Origin: Pseudomonadota bacterium
Lineage (GTDB): Bacteria; Pseudomonadota; Gammaproteobacteria; Steroidobacterales; Steroidobacteraceae
Length of the DNA stretch: 64,000 nucleotides
Assembly: GCA_947454465.1 (NCBI GenBank)
Contig: CANGJP010000002.1
Span: 1-64,000, forward strand
Direction of reading: 5' to 3'
How positions within the stretch are numbered: position 1 is the stretch's first letter; each line of letters starts with the position of its first letter. The notes below the pieces were generated by a model. The model did no database searches. It was not told the origin of the DNA and was given only the letters and a program-made list of their open reading frames with translations. A program made the position numbers and the translations under genes. Shown piece by piece: positions 1 through 8,564 of this stretch.

Positions 1-1087
1 GCGGCCACTGCACGCCTGTCCATTGACTCTGTATATCCAGAATGGGTTTGTTAGGCTGTTGCACATTAATCTGCCCGGTCGCACTGATCTGCATGCGTTT
101 TTCAGGTACTGATACCTTCAATTGCTTTAGCAAGAGCTCTTGATTGGCATACTGCAACTGCGTATCGATCCTGAGGGTAAGCGGACTCCATTCAGGAATA
201 ACCAAACGACCCGTATAACGCATACCGGTATGATCAAGATCAAATTGCAGATTAACCTGACTGAAACTGATACTGGGATGCGCCACCCAAGGATTTAACA
301 GCACTTGATCGGCTAGAGCACCGCCCACGATTGACCACCCTGAGTGAGGAAATTGCCACAGCCCTTTCAGCATGACATCGTGGGGTTGTTTAAGATGTAT
401 ATTGAAATTCATTTCGGGCGACGCACCCGTCACGGCACCCTGCGCATCGATATCACCTTGCAGTAAGGGTCCCTGCTCTAACTGATACGCCACAGACAAC
501 CGAGTGCGCAATATCAATACCTCATCCGAATTAAGTACAACCTCACCGCCCGCCTGAATGCCGTTGGTAACCACTTGTAACTTCTCAATCTGTAATTTAT
601 TTCGTGACAACTCCACCGCACCTTGAACGGTTGAAACATCGACTACTTCATGAAGTGACTGTTGATACACCACACGCTGAATTAATAATTCATCGATACT
701 CAGTCGAATCAATGCAGGAAAAAAATAAATAGGCTGATCAGGTTTATTCGTCAGTGGCGGCTTTTGCACAATGCGCAACTGCTTAGCAGTCAGTGTATTA
801 ATATCAATCAAGCCAGCCATCAGCATTGCTGGCGTCAGATCAATATCGATCTGTTCAATATCAATCTCCACTCGTTCATGATCAATGTTGATATGCTGAA
901 TGTGCAGCGGTCCGGCCAGTCGACCTGCCACACCTTCTACCCGAACGCTCAGGCCTGGCACATGATTCAGTTGTAAAAGGGCAAACTGTAATCCGGAAGC
1001 CGTATAACACAACCAGCCGATGCTCATGCCTGTCACGCTGATCAAGACCAAGATCAGTACGCCAAACAAGTTGAGCATTCTTCTCAT
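1..1087 (-). CDS. tamB: TamB, translocation and assembly module inner-membrane subunit (N-terminal part, cut by window edge)
   Basis: The frame stays open from an ATG at 1087 to the window edge, giving about 362 N-terminal residues. It starts with a positively charged stretch and one hydrophobic anchor of about 25 residues. Long alternating beta-type sequence follows, with a recurring pattern of hydrophobic residues typical of the AsmA/TamB beta-taco fold. Known TamB proteins are anchored in the inner membrane, span the periplasm and work with TamA in outer-membrane assembly and phospholipid transport. The gene lies 5 bp after the tamA stop on the same strand, which strongly supports the identity. 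The C-terminal DUF490 domain lies outside the window and could not be checked. Confidence 0.85.
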   Translation of the reverse strand, partial: MRRMLNLFGVLILVLISVTGMSIGWLCYTASGLQFALLQLNHVPGLSVRVEGVAGRLAGPLHIQHINIDHERVEIDIEQIDIDLTPAMLMAGLIDINTLTAKQLRIVQKPPLTNKPDQPIYFFPALIRLSIDELLIQRVVYQQSLHEVVDVSTVQGAVELSRNKLQIEKLQVVTNGIQAGGEVVLNSDEVLILRTRLSVAYQLEQGPLLQGDIDAQGAVTGASPEMNFNIHLKQPHDVMLKGLWQFPHSGWSIVGGALADQVLLNPWVAHPSISFSQVNLQFDLDHTGMRYTGRLVIPEWSPLTLRIDTQLQYANQELLLKQLKVSVPEKRMQISATGQINVQQPNKPILDIQSQWTGVQWP

Positions 1088-1092
1088 GGCGT

Positions 1093-2844
1093 TTAAAACA
1101 GCGTAGATAAATGCAGATGCAGCCGAGGGCCGCGTCCTTTTTCAGACAACGGTTGAGCAAGATCCAACCCGATACTGGCCACTGAGATATGCCAACGGAG
1201 CCCAACCCCTACCGAATCTTCCAGCGAGTCACCAAAATGATCAACGGCATTCCCGATGTCATAAAACACCGCAGCCCGTAGATTCTTAGGTAGATCGCAT
1301 TCAAGTTCGGTAGTACCTACCATCAAATTTCGCGCACCCACTCTCTGTCCGGTAGCATCCATCGGGGATAATTCATTCAAACCAAACCCTCTCACACTAT
1401 TATCACCACCAGCAAAAAAACGCACCGATGCCGGCAACTCCCTGAATTGACTGTTAGGTAGAACACTCGCACCCAGGGTACCGCGTACCCGCAAATGCCA
1501 TTGTTCACTCAAGTTGAAAATCCGCTCACCTTGGGCAATAAATTGTAGGAATGATGCTGCTGATCCGAGCGAACTCGGTGACCCTCTAACTTCTAGCGAT
1601 AATGAGAAATTACGCTGCTCTTGGCCCAGCAGGTAATTAGGCAATGTCGCGTAACTGACTCCCGGCATCACCAAAAATTCAGTATCTTTACGGTCTTCAT
1701 AGACTGATTTTTCATTCAATAGTTTTACAAACAACACGCGTTGCCACGCCCCTAATGCTTGCGTGAAACCCACCTTAAATTCATCACGATAACTGGTCAC
1801 ATCTGCTAACTCTTCTTTGGTGTTAGCTGCCGTAAACTCAAGTTTCTCCAGCGCTACATCGCGTACCGGAATCACATAATGGACACTGGCCTGATGGCCA
1901 ATAGCAGAGCCTGTCAGTTCAAGCTTGGCACTGTGCCCTGCCCGATTGATTAAACGCCGATCCCAACTCAGGCGACCGCGTTGCTGTGTATCGGTACCAT
2001 AACCCAATGCAATGGCGTAACTGTTTTTACGATTCTCCTTTGCAATTATTTCAACCGGTACAGTACGGGTGACTGGATCGGGCGTGCCACCAATGACATC
2101 AACCGTGGAAAAATACAGCGTGTCATCCAATACGTATTGAGTTTGCAATAAGAGCTCTACATCGTAGGGATCACCCTGCCGCATGCGTATGAAACGCTGC
2201 ATCAGATCTGGATCAATGACATTTTGTTTGATCTCAATCTGTCCAAAAAAATACCGTGCACCTGTCTCTAACTGCAAGGTAACAAAGGCACGTCGCTCTC
2301 CTTTGTCGATTAATAAATCATTTTGTAACCAATGGGCATCTAAGTAACCACTACGGTTAGCAACGCGTACTATTTCATTTTTGTAAGCGTCATAGGCGCC
2401 GTGGTCAAGCCGCTGACCAGGTCTTAAAGTGGCTTTAGCTAGGGTTGAGAGGATACGGCTATCTTGCTTACCCTCACCCACAACAGTGATCGCCACTTCG
2501 GATAATCGCACTGAACGCCCAGGTACGACACTGATACGCACCTGCCAATTTTTTTCATCATCTTCGTCAAGACGAGACTGGAAATTGATCGTTGGTTCGT
2601 AATAACCGAGAGGCTCTAATGCTTTGCTGATTTCAAGTGGAATACGCGCCGTCAACCGATCCATGGTTTCTGCTTGTAAATCGCTGCGGTCAGCGTAACG
2701 ACTTAGACTTAGAAAAGCCATTATATTGGTACGCATTTGTGTGGTACCGCCATCCATATCGAGCTGGATGTCCACACCAGCCTGTGCCCATGTGCCGGCA
2801 CCTAAACAGACTAACGCCACTAATGCATGAAACTTCAAACTCAC
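1093..2844 (-). CDS. tamA: TamA, Omp85-family outer membrane protein
   Basis: The 583-residue product has a signal peptide (about residues 1-22, ending TWAQA). POTRA-like periplasmic repeats follow to about residue 270, then a C-terminal beta-barrel. The Omp85 signature is visible as AGGDNSVRGFG near residue 475, and the chain ends in an aromatic residue (STLF) as outer-membrane proteins do. The length matches TamA (about 570-600) and is too short for BamA (about 800). It is followed by tamB and its start overlaps the upstream NRDE gene by 4 bp, so the three are probably co-transcribed. Role known for the family: outer-membrane partner of TamB in autotransporter and lipid handling. Confidence 0.9.
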   Translation of the reverse strand: MSLKFHALVALVCLGAGTWAQAGVDIQLDMDGGTTQMRTNIMAFLSLSRYADRSDLQAETMDRLTARIPLEISKALEPLGYYEPTINFQSRLDEDDEKNWQVRISVVPGRSVRLSEVAITVVGEGKQDSRILSTLAKATLRPGQRLDHGAYDAYKNEIVRVANRSGYLDAHWLQNDLLIDKGERRAFVTLQLETGARYFFGQIEIKQNVIDPDLMQRFIRMRQGDPYDVELLLQTQYVLDDTLYFSTVDVIGGTPDPVTRTVPVEIIAKENRKNSYAIALGYGTDTQQRGRLSWDRRLINRAGHSAKLELTGSAIGHQASVHYVIPVRDVALEKLEFTAANTKEELADVTSYRDEFKVGFTQALGAWQRVLFVKLLNEKSVYEDRKDTEFLVMPGVSYATLPNYLLGQEQRNFSLSLEVRGSPSSLGSAASFLQFIAQGERIFNLSEQWHLRVRGTLGASVLPNSQFRELPASVRFFAGGDNSVRGFGLNELSPMDATGQRVGARNLMVGTTELECDLPKNLRAAVFYDIGNAVDHFGDSLEDSVGVGLRWHISVASIGLDLAQPLSEKGRGPRLHLHLSTLF

Positions 2845-3695
2845 TCCGGTGATGTGTCAAATCCTGATACCGGATCGCTGGCGATGGGCTCATCCGGATC
2901 TTCAGCAGCGAACCACTGCTCAGGAACATCGGCACTCTTAAATTCGAATCGCGTTGTACCGGTTTGCGTACCTTCCTGATCAAAGCGACGTTCATGCAAA
3001 ATAGTTCGGCCCGTGCGCTCCACCAACAACACTAACGAACTACGTGTTCCGTAGCGTTCATTGACAATGAATGGCGCTGACACGGTTCGCTCCCATTCCA
3101 GCGGCAACCCGGTATGAGGTAACTCGGCATCTGCAGTACGCGTGCGATCAGCCAACATATTGAACAAGGCATCAGGACTGGGCTCCAACTGCTTAACCAG
3201 CTGCCCAAACTGTTGCCGTGTTCTACTGAGCTTCGGCCAAGGGGTATCCAATAAATGATTTGAAATGCCGTAAATACCTGGCTGTAGAACCTGTGGAGTG
3301 GGCGCGCCCCGATTAGAAAAGTAATACAACGCACGCGGCCCACCGACCAACAGGTTAAATCCTGAATAGCGGGGCGCCGCCCCTCGTAAATCATCCAGGA
3401 ACTCCTTCGGTGAGGTTGCACCCGTGAGAAAACGCGGCACTAACGCACCGCGTGAAGGTGAAAACTCGGCAGGTGCCTGCAAATCACGGAAATTAGTGAC
3501 CACACCGAATCGCCCAGAGCGTGCCACCCCTAACCACGTTCCATTCGCTTTCAGATCCCGCGGGGCAAGAATACGGGCATCGTCCTGCCACCAATTTAAA
3601 GGGGCAGCAGGCCGATCATGAAATTCATCGCGATTGCCAGCCAGAATCAACCGGTAACGCGGATGGTTTTTCCAAGCAATAACTAGTAAGCACAT
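2841..3695 (-). CDS. NRDE family protein (TANGO2 homologue)
   Basis: The 284-residue product starts MCLLVIAW and carries the eponymous NRDE motif in AGNRDEFHDRP (about residues 20-30). It also has a conserved WLG-x-R-GRFGVVTNFR region and GPRALYYFSNR. There is no signal peptide, so it is probably cytosolic. The N-terminal Cys2 is typical of the family, which resembles Ntn hydrolases. TANGO2 homologues have been linked to heme trafficking and lipid metabolism, but the bacterial role is unsettled. The stop overlaps the tamA start by 4 bp, suggesting translational coupling with the envelope genes downstream. Confidence 0.85.
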   Translation of the reverse strand: MCLLVIAWKNHPRYRLILAGNRDEFHDRPAAPLNWWQDDARILAPRDLKANGTWLGVARSGRFGVVTNFRDLQAPAEFSPSRGALVPRFLTGATSPKEFLDDLRGAAPRYSGFNLLVGGPRALYYFSNRGAPTPQVLQPGIYGISNHLLDTPWPKLSRTRQQFGQLVKQLEPSPDALFNMLADRTRTADAELPHTGLPLEWERTVSAPFIVNERYGTRSSLVLLVERTGRTILHERRFDQEGTQTGTTRFEFKSADVPEQWFAAEDPDEPIASDPVSGFDTSPE

Positions 3696-3757
3696 GTGCG
3701 AATTCTACAAATGTCAGCGGGGTTTGGTGTGACAGATATTGATGGCGACGATTTTTC

Positions 3758-4705
3758 TCAACCCTTCGCCCTGTCCGCCCATTCAGCGCGTAAAGGTCGC
3801 ACCGCACCTCGGTTATACCAAGTTTCAATTAACCGGAATGACAGCGCATGAAAATCCGGCAAAATCATTGAACCTGAAGCAATGTCATCACGAGTAAACC
3901 ATCGCGCATCCTCCAGTTCTCCATCCCGGCGCGTGATATCCAGCGTAACCGCGCGGGCAATGAACCCGAGCATCAAGGAGGACGGGAACGGCCACGGTTG
4001 CGAGGAGTGATACTCCAGCTCATCCACCAGCACGCCCGTTTCTTCCTGAACCTCACGGATGACGGCCTCCTCGATACTCTCGGCCCACTCAACATACCCC
4101 GCAATCGTGGAATACCGTCCCGTGGGCCATTGCGCCTGACGACCGAGCAGCACGCGCTCACCTGCTGTGATCAACACAATGATCGCCGGATCAAGACGTG
4201 GAAAATGCGACAGACCACAATCCGTCGACGTGCATTTCAACGTGTGTCCCGCGTGGATACTTCGTGTTACTGCCCCACAGCGACCACAATACCGGTGCTT
4301 ATTACGCCACAGGAGTAGCGCACGGGCGTATCCGAGCAAACCGGCCTCATCCCGATCCATCTGACCGCCCACATTCCTTAATTCGTGAAATTCACCATAC
4401 TTAGAATCTAGCGGAAACGTAGCTCCCTGCAATTCCACTGCAAAACAATACTTACCGCGAAATTCACCGAGAAAAACCCGCTCATGCAGCGGAATGGACT
4501 GCAGACAGCAATGTTGACCCAGTAGGGCCAAACTCGGCTGCTGAACACCCCCAGCAACAAGACTAAGACCCTGCCAGAGGGGTAAAAAACAGGCGCTGGG
4601 GCTATCGACCACCTCAGCCAACCAACCTTCATCACGGCGACGTTCGGCGCATCGATTAAAGGCATTGCCAGCATAAACATTGGGCGGCGGACTCAGACGT
4701 GACAT
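3758..4705 (-). CDS. nudC: NAD(H) pyrophosphatase / NAD-RNA decapping Nudix hydrolase NudC
   Basis: The 315-residue product has a zinc ribbon (CGRC ... C-x4-C, about residues 140-165). A complete Nudix box follows (about residues 203-225: G-x5-E-x7-REVQEETGV). The NudC-specific motif SQPWPFPSS comes directly after the box and separates this group from other Nudix enzymes. The family cleaves NADH to NMNH and AMP and removes NAD caps from RNA 5' ends. The ATG at 4705 follows the FlhC-like gene after 42 bp on the same strand, so both may share a transcript with the NRDE and tam genes. Confidence 0.95.
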   Translation of the reverse strand: MSRLSPPPNVYAGNAFNRCAERRRDEGWLAEVVDSPSACFLPLWQGLSLVAGGVQQPSLALLGQHCCLQSIPLHERVFLGEFRGKYCFAVELQGATFPLDSKYGEFHELRNVGGQMDRDEAGLLGYARALLLWRNKHRYCGRCGAVTRSIHAGHTLKCTSTDCGLSHFPRLDPAIIVLITAGERVLLGRQAQWPTGRYSTIAGYVEWAESIEEAVIREVQEETGVLVDELEYHSSQPWPFPSSLMLGFIARAVTLDITRRDGELEDARWFTRDDIASGSMILPDFHALSFRLIETWYNRGAVRPLRAEWADRAKG

Positions 4706-4747
4706 GTCAATCCGAAAACATATTGAGGCAAATAATTCTAACAGCCC

Positions 4748-5302
4748 CTATGCGCCCAAGCGGGGCAACTGTTCGCGCAACCGACAAAACGGACACTGAT
4801 TTTTAAGGATAGTCGAAGCATCACGCACAAAATGACTGGCGCAGCGTGCACAACGGTAAAGGTACAGTTCAGTGCGCGCGGCTAAAGTCCGAGCAAAATG
4901 CCAAGCTTGCTCAAAACTCAATGGCTGCTGTAGCGCCAATGGTCGATATTCACTGTAGGCTTTACAAAAGCGCTGCGCATAGTCGAGACCGTCACTAAGC
5001 CACGGTTTTTCTCTACGACCCCGCAACATGGCATGCTTGGTTAACACACTGGCCAATATGGAGGCCTCAAGTTGCATCCCGAGATTGCGGGTATATTGCA
5101 AAGCCTGAGTGGGTGAACGACCACGATGCCGCGCAGCCGCGACCTCGGTGCCGCCGATGCGCGCCTGCCGGTATAAACGGCGGATTTGATCCTCAGTCAA
5201 TCGAGTGGCCAAACGAATGGTGCGTGTACGCGCTTCAAGACGAATCATCTCAATAGCGACCGCCATCCGTTCCTGTTGTAGCCATGCAGACTGATTATTC
5301 AT
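4748..5302 (-). CDS. FlhC-like transcriptional regulator
   Basis: The product is about 184 residues. TTG 5308, ATG 5305 and ATG 5302 are in frame; an AAAAGG Shine-Dalgarno best fits 5302. The N-terminal half follows the FlhC pattern: helix AIEMIRLEAR, then TRLTEDQIRRLYRQ. The C-terminal third has C-x2-C-x15-C-x2-C (Cys about 151, 154, 170, 173), matching the spacing of the zinc-binding cysteines of E. coli FlhC. FlhC pairs with FlhD as the master activator of flagellar genes. Here a gene with FlhD-like sequence is transcribed divergently 128 bp away. No flagellar or chemotaxis gene is in the window, so the target regulon is unknown. Confidence 0.8.
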   Translation of the reverse strand: MNNQSAWLQQERMAVAIEMIRLEARTRTIRLATRLTEDQIRRLYRQARIGGTEVAAARHRGRSPTQALQYTRNLGMQLEASILASVLTKHAMLRGRREKPWLSDGLDYAQRFCKAYSEYRPLALQQPLSFEQAWHFARTLAARTELYLYRCARCASHFVRDASTILKNQCPFCRLREQLPRLGA

Positions 5303-5324
5303 CATCAACCTTTTCCTAAAGATT

Positions 5325-5341
5325 GCCTGCTTGACGCAGGC
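5325..5341. promoter_or_regulatory. Inverted repeat in the FlhC-like gene leader
   Basis: A perfect 6-bp inverted repeat, GCCTGC and GCAGGC, is separated by 5 bp. It sits just upstream of the ribosome binding site of the FlhC-like gene. It could form a small hairpin in the mRNA leader or be a protein binding site. No T-run follows on the minus strand close enough to call it a terminator. Confidence 0.35.
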
Positions 5342-5345
5342 CGGA

Positions 5346-5376
5346 TTGACGAAACCTACTGCCTCGGCGCTATTAT
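5346..5376 (+). promoter_or_regulatory. Candidate promoter of the tandem FlhD-like gene
   Basis: A TTGACG -35-like box (5346-5351) and a TATTAT -10-like box (5371-5376) lie ahead of the plus-strand gene at 5431. The spacer of 19 bp is longer than the sigma-70 optimum, so the call is tentative. Confidence 0.3.
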
Positions 5377-5402
5377 CAACACGGAGAATGGTTAAGCAAA
5401 TA

Positions 5403-5417
5403 TGATCGTCACGATCA
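5403..5417. promoter_or_regulatory. 15-bp perfect palindrome overlapping the Shine-Dalgarno of the tandem FlhD-like gene
   Basis: TGATCGT-C-ACGATCA is an exact inverted repeat with a single central base. Its right arm runs into the AAGGAG ribosome binding site 8 bp before the ATG at 5431. The short centre favours a dimeric repressor site over a stable RNA hairpin, although a 6-bp stem with a 3-nt loop could also mask the ribosome binding site. The regulator is unknown. Confidence 0.4.
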
Positions 5418-5430
5418 AGGAGCCCACTGG

Positions 5431-6123
5431 ATGTTTAAACGGCCAATTATGGATCTAAGTCCACCCCCCTACCCCTCGATACACCCCAACCTGAAACAAT
5501 TACACGCGCTGAACTTTGATTTTCTTCATGCACTGCAAGTTGTACAGCGATCAGAAAGTCGCTCCAGTCACCATAGTTTGCGTCTGAGTGAATTGACTGC
5601 CAAACCGCTGCTCACCTGTGATCAAACTGCGCTACAACGGATAGCCAGCTGTAGTTTTTCATTATTTTCGTTGCAATGGCACCGCATCGATGAATGGACA
5701 CAACTGGCTGAACACAGCGCTGCTACTCGCAGTAAAATGTCGAGCAAACTAGACACGCAGGCCCCGCCTGATGAGGCTACAGCACTGGTTCTACACTTTA
5801 TGCAGTGCGCCGTCTTTTTCGGATGGCACCTCGCCCAACACGAAGAACAGACAGCACGGTTCATGCTAGGCATGTCACCGGAAACCGCCACAGTCGTGCG
5901 CACCCTCGATTTGTGGCAATGCCGTTATATCAGTCAGCACCATCGGAAATTACTGGCACCGCGCTGGCTACATAATCGCTACTTCTGGCCAGACCTACTG
6001 CATTATGGACGCAGTGGCGAACCTGAACATCTCAAACTCGTACAACTACTCGGTACCCAATTGATGGCGCAAGATCTGGAACCCAGTGCAATTGCCAGAC
6101 ATACCATAGCCGATAACGACTGA
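5431..6123 (+). CDS. Protein with two tandem FlhD-like units
   Basis: The 230-residue product has a good AAGGAG ribosome binding site. Residues about 119-180 align by eye with FlhD: the core ARFMLGMSPETATVVRTLDL corresponds to E. coli FlhD AMFRLGINEEMATTLAALTL, and the helix before it (FFGWHLAQHEE) matches LLLAQRLIVQD. Residues about 24-84 repeat the same plan more loosely (FLHALQVVQR ... SLRLSELTAKPLL ... RIA). The product is about twice the usual FlhD length of roughly 110 residues. This suggests an internally duplicated FlhD, possibly a covalent equivalent of the FlhD dimer. It is divergent from the FlhC-like gene, its likely partner. The assignment rests on eye alignment only. Confidence 0.65.
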   Translation: MFKRPIMDLSPPPYPSIHPNLKQLHALNFDFLHALQVVQRSESRSSHHSLRLSELTAKPLLTCDQTALQRIASCSFSLFSLQWHRIDEWTQLAEHSAATRSKMSSKLDTQAPPDEATALVLHFMQCAVFFGWHLAQHEEQTARFMLGMSPETATVVRTLDLWQCRYISQHHRKLLAPRWLHNRYFWPDLLHYGRSGEPEHLKLVQLLGTQLMAQDLEPSAIARHTIADND

Positions 6124-6212
6124 GTCACTACTGAAGCACTGAAGCTTAATCTTGCGATAGCAGCCTCAGGTCAGTAGTCTTGTCGAATTGTCTTAATAAG
6201 CCGAGTTCTGAA

Positions 6213-7148
6213 ATGAAAGCCGTTTCGCTGCGCAATTTATGCAAGACCTATAAAAACGGCGTACAAGCCCTGAAAGGCATTGATCTAGACGTTGAGGAAG
6301 GGGACTTCTTTGCCTTGCTAGGTCCCAATGGCGCAGGGAAAACCACGGCCATCGGCATTCTCACGTCTCTGGTTAACAAAACCTCTGGCAGCGTAAACGT
6401 CTTTGGTCACAACCTAGACACCGAACTTGCAGCAGCTAAAGCCTGCATTGGCCTAGTGCCACAGGAAGTGAATTTCAACATGTTTGAAACCGTCAGCACA
6501 ATCCTGCTCAATCAAGCCGGCTTCTATGGCATCCCCCGAGCCGTGGCACATGACCGCCTTGAAAAATATCTAAACAAATTGCAGTTATGGGAGAAACGCA
6601 ACTCCGTAGCACGTGGCTTATCCGGTGGCATGAAGCGCCGCCTTATGATTGTGCGCGCATTGCTGCATGAACCCCGACTGTTAATTCTTGATGAACCCAC
6701 TGCTGGGGTAGATATCGAAGTACGACGATCAATGTGGGACTTTATTCGTGAAGTAAATAATGCTGGTACCACCATCATTCTGACAACCCATTATTTGGAG
6801 GAAGCAGAAAATCTGTGCCGCAATGTGGCGATCATCAATCAAGGAAAGATCATTGAAAATGAAAAGATGAGCACCCTACTACGCAAACTCAATACCGAGA
6901 CGTTTATTTTAAATCTGCGAGAGGCTGTGAGCAGTACACCGACTTTATTGGGTTATAAGACTCAGCTTACCGATGACCATACAATCGAAGTTGAAATCAA
7001 TAAAGAACAGAACCTGAATGAAGTCTTTACGGCGCTCACCGCACAAGATATCGGCGTGGTATCAATGCGCACTAAGTCGAACCGACTAGAAGAGCTGTTC
7101 CTGAGTATGGTTGAACGCAGCCCTGATACCAGCAAGAAAGCGAACTGA
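6213..7148 (+). CDS. yadG: ABC-2 type exporter, ATP-binding subunit YadG
   Basis: The product is about 311 residues starting MKAVSLRN; a TTG 33 bp upstream is possible but less likely. Walker A is GPNGAGKTT, the signature is LSGGMKRR, Walker B is LLILDEPTAG and the switch histidine is in TTHYLEEAE. Sequence similarity to E. coli YadG extends over the whole chain, including the C-terminal NRLEELF motif. It pairs with the permease gene 5 bp downstream. The YadGH substrate is not firmly known. Confidence 0.92.
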   Translation: MKAVSLRNLCKTYKNGVQALKGIDLDVEEGDFFALLGPNGAGKTTAIGILTSLVNKTSGSVNVFGHNLDTELAAAKACIGLVPQEVNFNMFETVSTILLNQAGFYGIPRAVAHDRLEKYLNKLQLWEKRNSVARGLSGGMKRRLMIVRALLHEPRLLILDEPTAGVDIEVRRSMWDFIREVNNAGTTIILTTHYLEEAENLCRNVAIINQGKIIENEKMSTLLRKLNTETFILNLREAVSSTPTLLGYKTQLTDDHTIEVEINKEQNLNEVFTALTAQDIGVVSMRTKSNRLEELFLSMVERSPDTSKKAN

Positions 7149-7153
7149 AGTTT

Positions 7154-7933
7154 ATGAACACCCGAACTGCCGCCAATCTAATTGGCTTCCAAACCATCAT
7201 TCGCCGCGAATACAACCGCATTATACGTATCTGGGGCCAAACCATCGTCCCGCCGGGCATTACGGCCACACTATACTTCGTGATTTTCGGCCGATTAATT
7301 GGCAGTCGCATCGGTGACATGAATGGCTACACCTATTTGCAATATATTGCACCTGGCTTGATCATGATGTCCGTCATCACCAACAGCTATGGCAATGTGG
7401 TGTCTTCCTTTTTTGGAGCCAAATTTGGCAAACACATTGAAGAACTGCTGGTATCACCGCTACCAAATTACTTAATTGTTACCGGCTACATGATGGGCGG
7501 CCTCCTTCGAGGTCTACTTGTCGGCAGTCTAGTCACTGGCATCGCATTGGCATTCACTCACCTGCATGTGCAACACCCTTTGGTGGTAGCGTCGGCAGTA
7601 ATTTTAACTTCTATGGTGTTTGCTTTAGCAGGCATGATCAATGCTGTGTTCGCTAAAAACTTCGATCAAATCTCCTTCATTCCAACGTTTATCCTGACGC
7701 CACTCACCTATTTCGGAGGTGTGTTCTATACCATCAGCTTATTACCTGAATTTGCTCAAAAAATTTCTCATCTCAACCCTATCTTGTATATGGTAAATGC
7801 GTTTCGCTATGGCTTTCTCGGCATCTCAGATGTGAATGTGATGCTTGCATTTAGCTTGATGATCGGTAGTGTGGTGGTGCTGTACGGTACGTGCCTGTAC
7901 TTACTGACCAAAGGCATTGGTCTGCGCGAATAA
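7154..7933 (+). CDS. yadH: ABC-2 type exporter, permease subunit YadH
   Basis: The 259-residue integral membrane protein has about six hydrophobic segments. It carries the ABC-2 family hallmark region YFGGVFYTISLLPEF (about residues 189-203) followed by NPILYMVNAFRYGFLG. It directly follows yadG and would form the membrane half of that exporter. It is predicted to act in the inner membrane. Confidence 0.92.
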   Translation: MNTRTAANLIGFQTIIRREYNRIIRIWGQTIVPPGITATLYFVIFGRLIGSRIGDMNGYTYLQYIAPGLIMMSVITNSYGNVVSSFFGAKFGKHIEELLVSPLPNYLIVTGYMMGGLLRGLLVGSLVTGIALAFTHLHVQHPLVVASAVILTSMVFALAGMINAVFAKNFDQISFIPTFILTPLTYFGGVFYTISLLPEFAQKISHLNPILYMVNAFRYGFLGISDVNVMLAFSLMIGSVVVLYGTCLYLLTKGIGLRE

Positions 7934-7961
7934 CCTTGCCAACTTATTTAAGTTTTTAAAC

Positions 7962-8564
7962 GTGTCATCCTTTCGCAAAACCTTAGTTTTTCTGATGGCC
8001 GGCTGGTCTGGTTTTTTTGTCATGGCCATCGAATTATTAAGCGGCAGAATTCTGGCCCCCAGTTTTGGGAATAGCATATATGTTTGGGGCGGCGTCATTT
8101 CTATTTTCATGCTAGCCCTATCGATAGGGTATTTAATAGGCGGACATTTGTCCGTTCATACTCCCACTTTAGGAAAGCTTGGCGTAATACTGATTGCCGC
8201 TTCACTCACGTCACTACCGGTTGTTTTTTTCAGCGATGTACTGATTGATCTGGTTTTTAATCATGTTTCAGATCCACGCTATGGATCATTGCTAGCAAGT
8301 TCGACTTTATTTTTTATTCCTACGGTTATTTCTGGCTGTATTTCCCCCTACGCCATTCGTCTACTGGTCACGCAATTACATGCTAGCGGACAATCTGCCG
8401 GCAAGCTGTACTTCATTTCTACGTTTGGTAGCGCAGCCGGCACCATCGGCACTTCGTTTTATTTGGTGCTGCTATTTGAAGTCAATCAGATTTTTAGCGG
8501 ACTTATTCTTATTTCACTGTCACTGGGTGGCATTGCTCTGCTGTTAAATACTACGCATGAATAA
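7962..8564 (+). CDS. Membrane protein resembling the N-terminal half of fused membrane/spermidine synthases
   Basis: The product is about 200 residues from a GTG at 7962; a TTG at 7917 inside yadH and an ATG at 7995 are alternatives. It has about six hydrophobic segments and the typical start MAGWSGFFVMAIELLSGRILAP..FG. That start is shared with the N-terminal membrane part of proteins annotated as fused MFS/spermidine synthase. The catalytic half is encoded by the next gene, whose ATG overlaps this stop by 8 bp. The usual single polypeptide is therefore split in two here. Function is unknown beyond the predicted association. Confidence 0.7.
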   Translation: MSSFRKTLVFLMAGWSGFFVMAIELLSGRILAPSFGNSIYVWGGVISIFMLALSIGYLIGGHLSVHTPTLGKLGVILIAASLTSLPVVFFSDVLIDLVFNHVSDPRYGSLLASSTLFFIPTVISGCISPYAIRLLVTQLHASGQSAGKLYFISTFGSAAGTIGTSFYLVLLFEVNQIFSGLILISLSLGGIALLLNTTHE

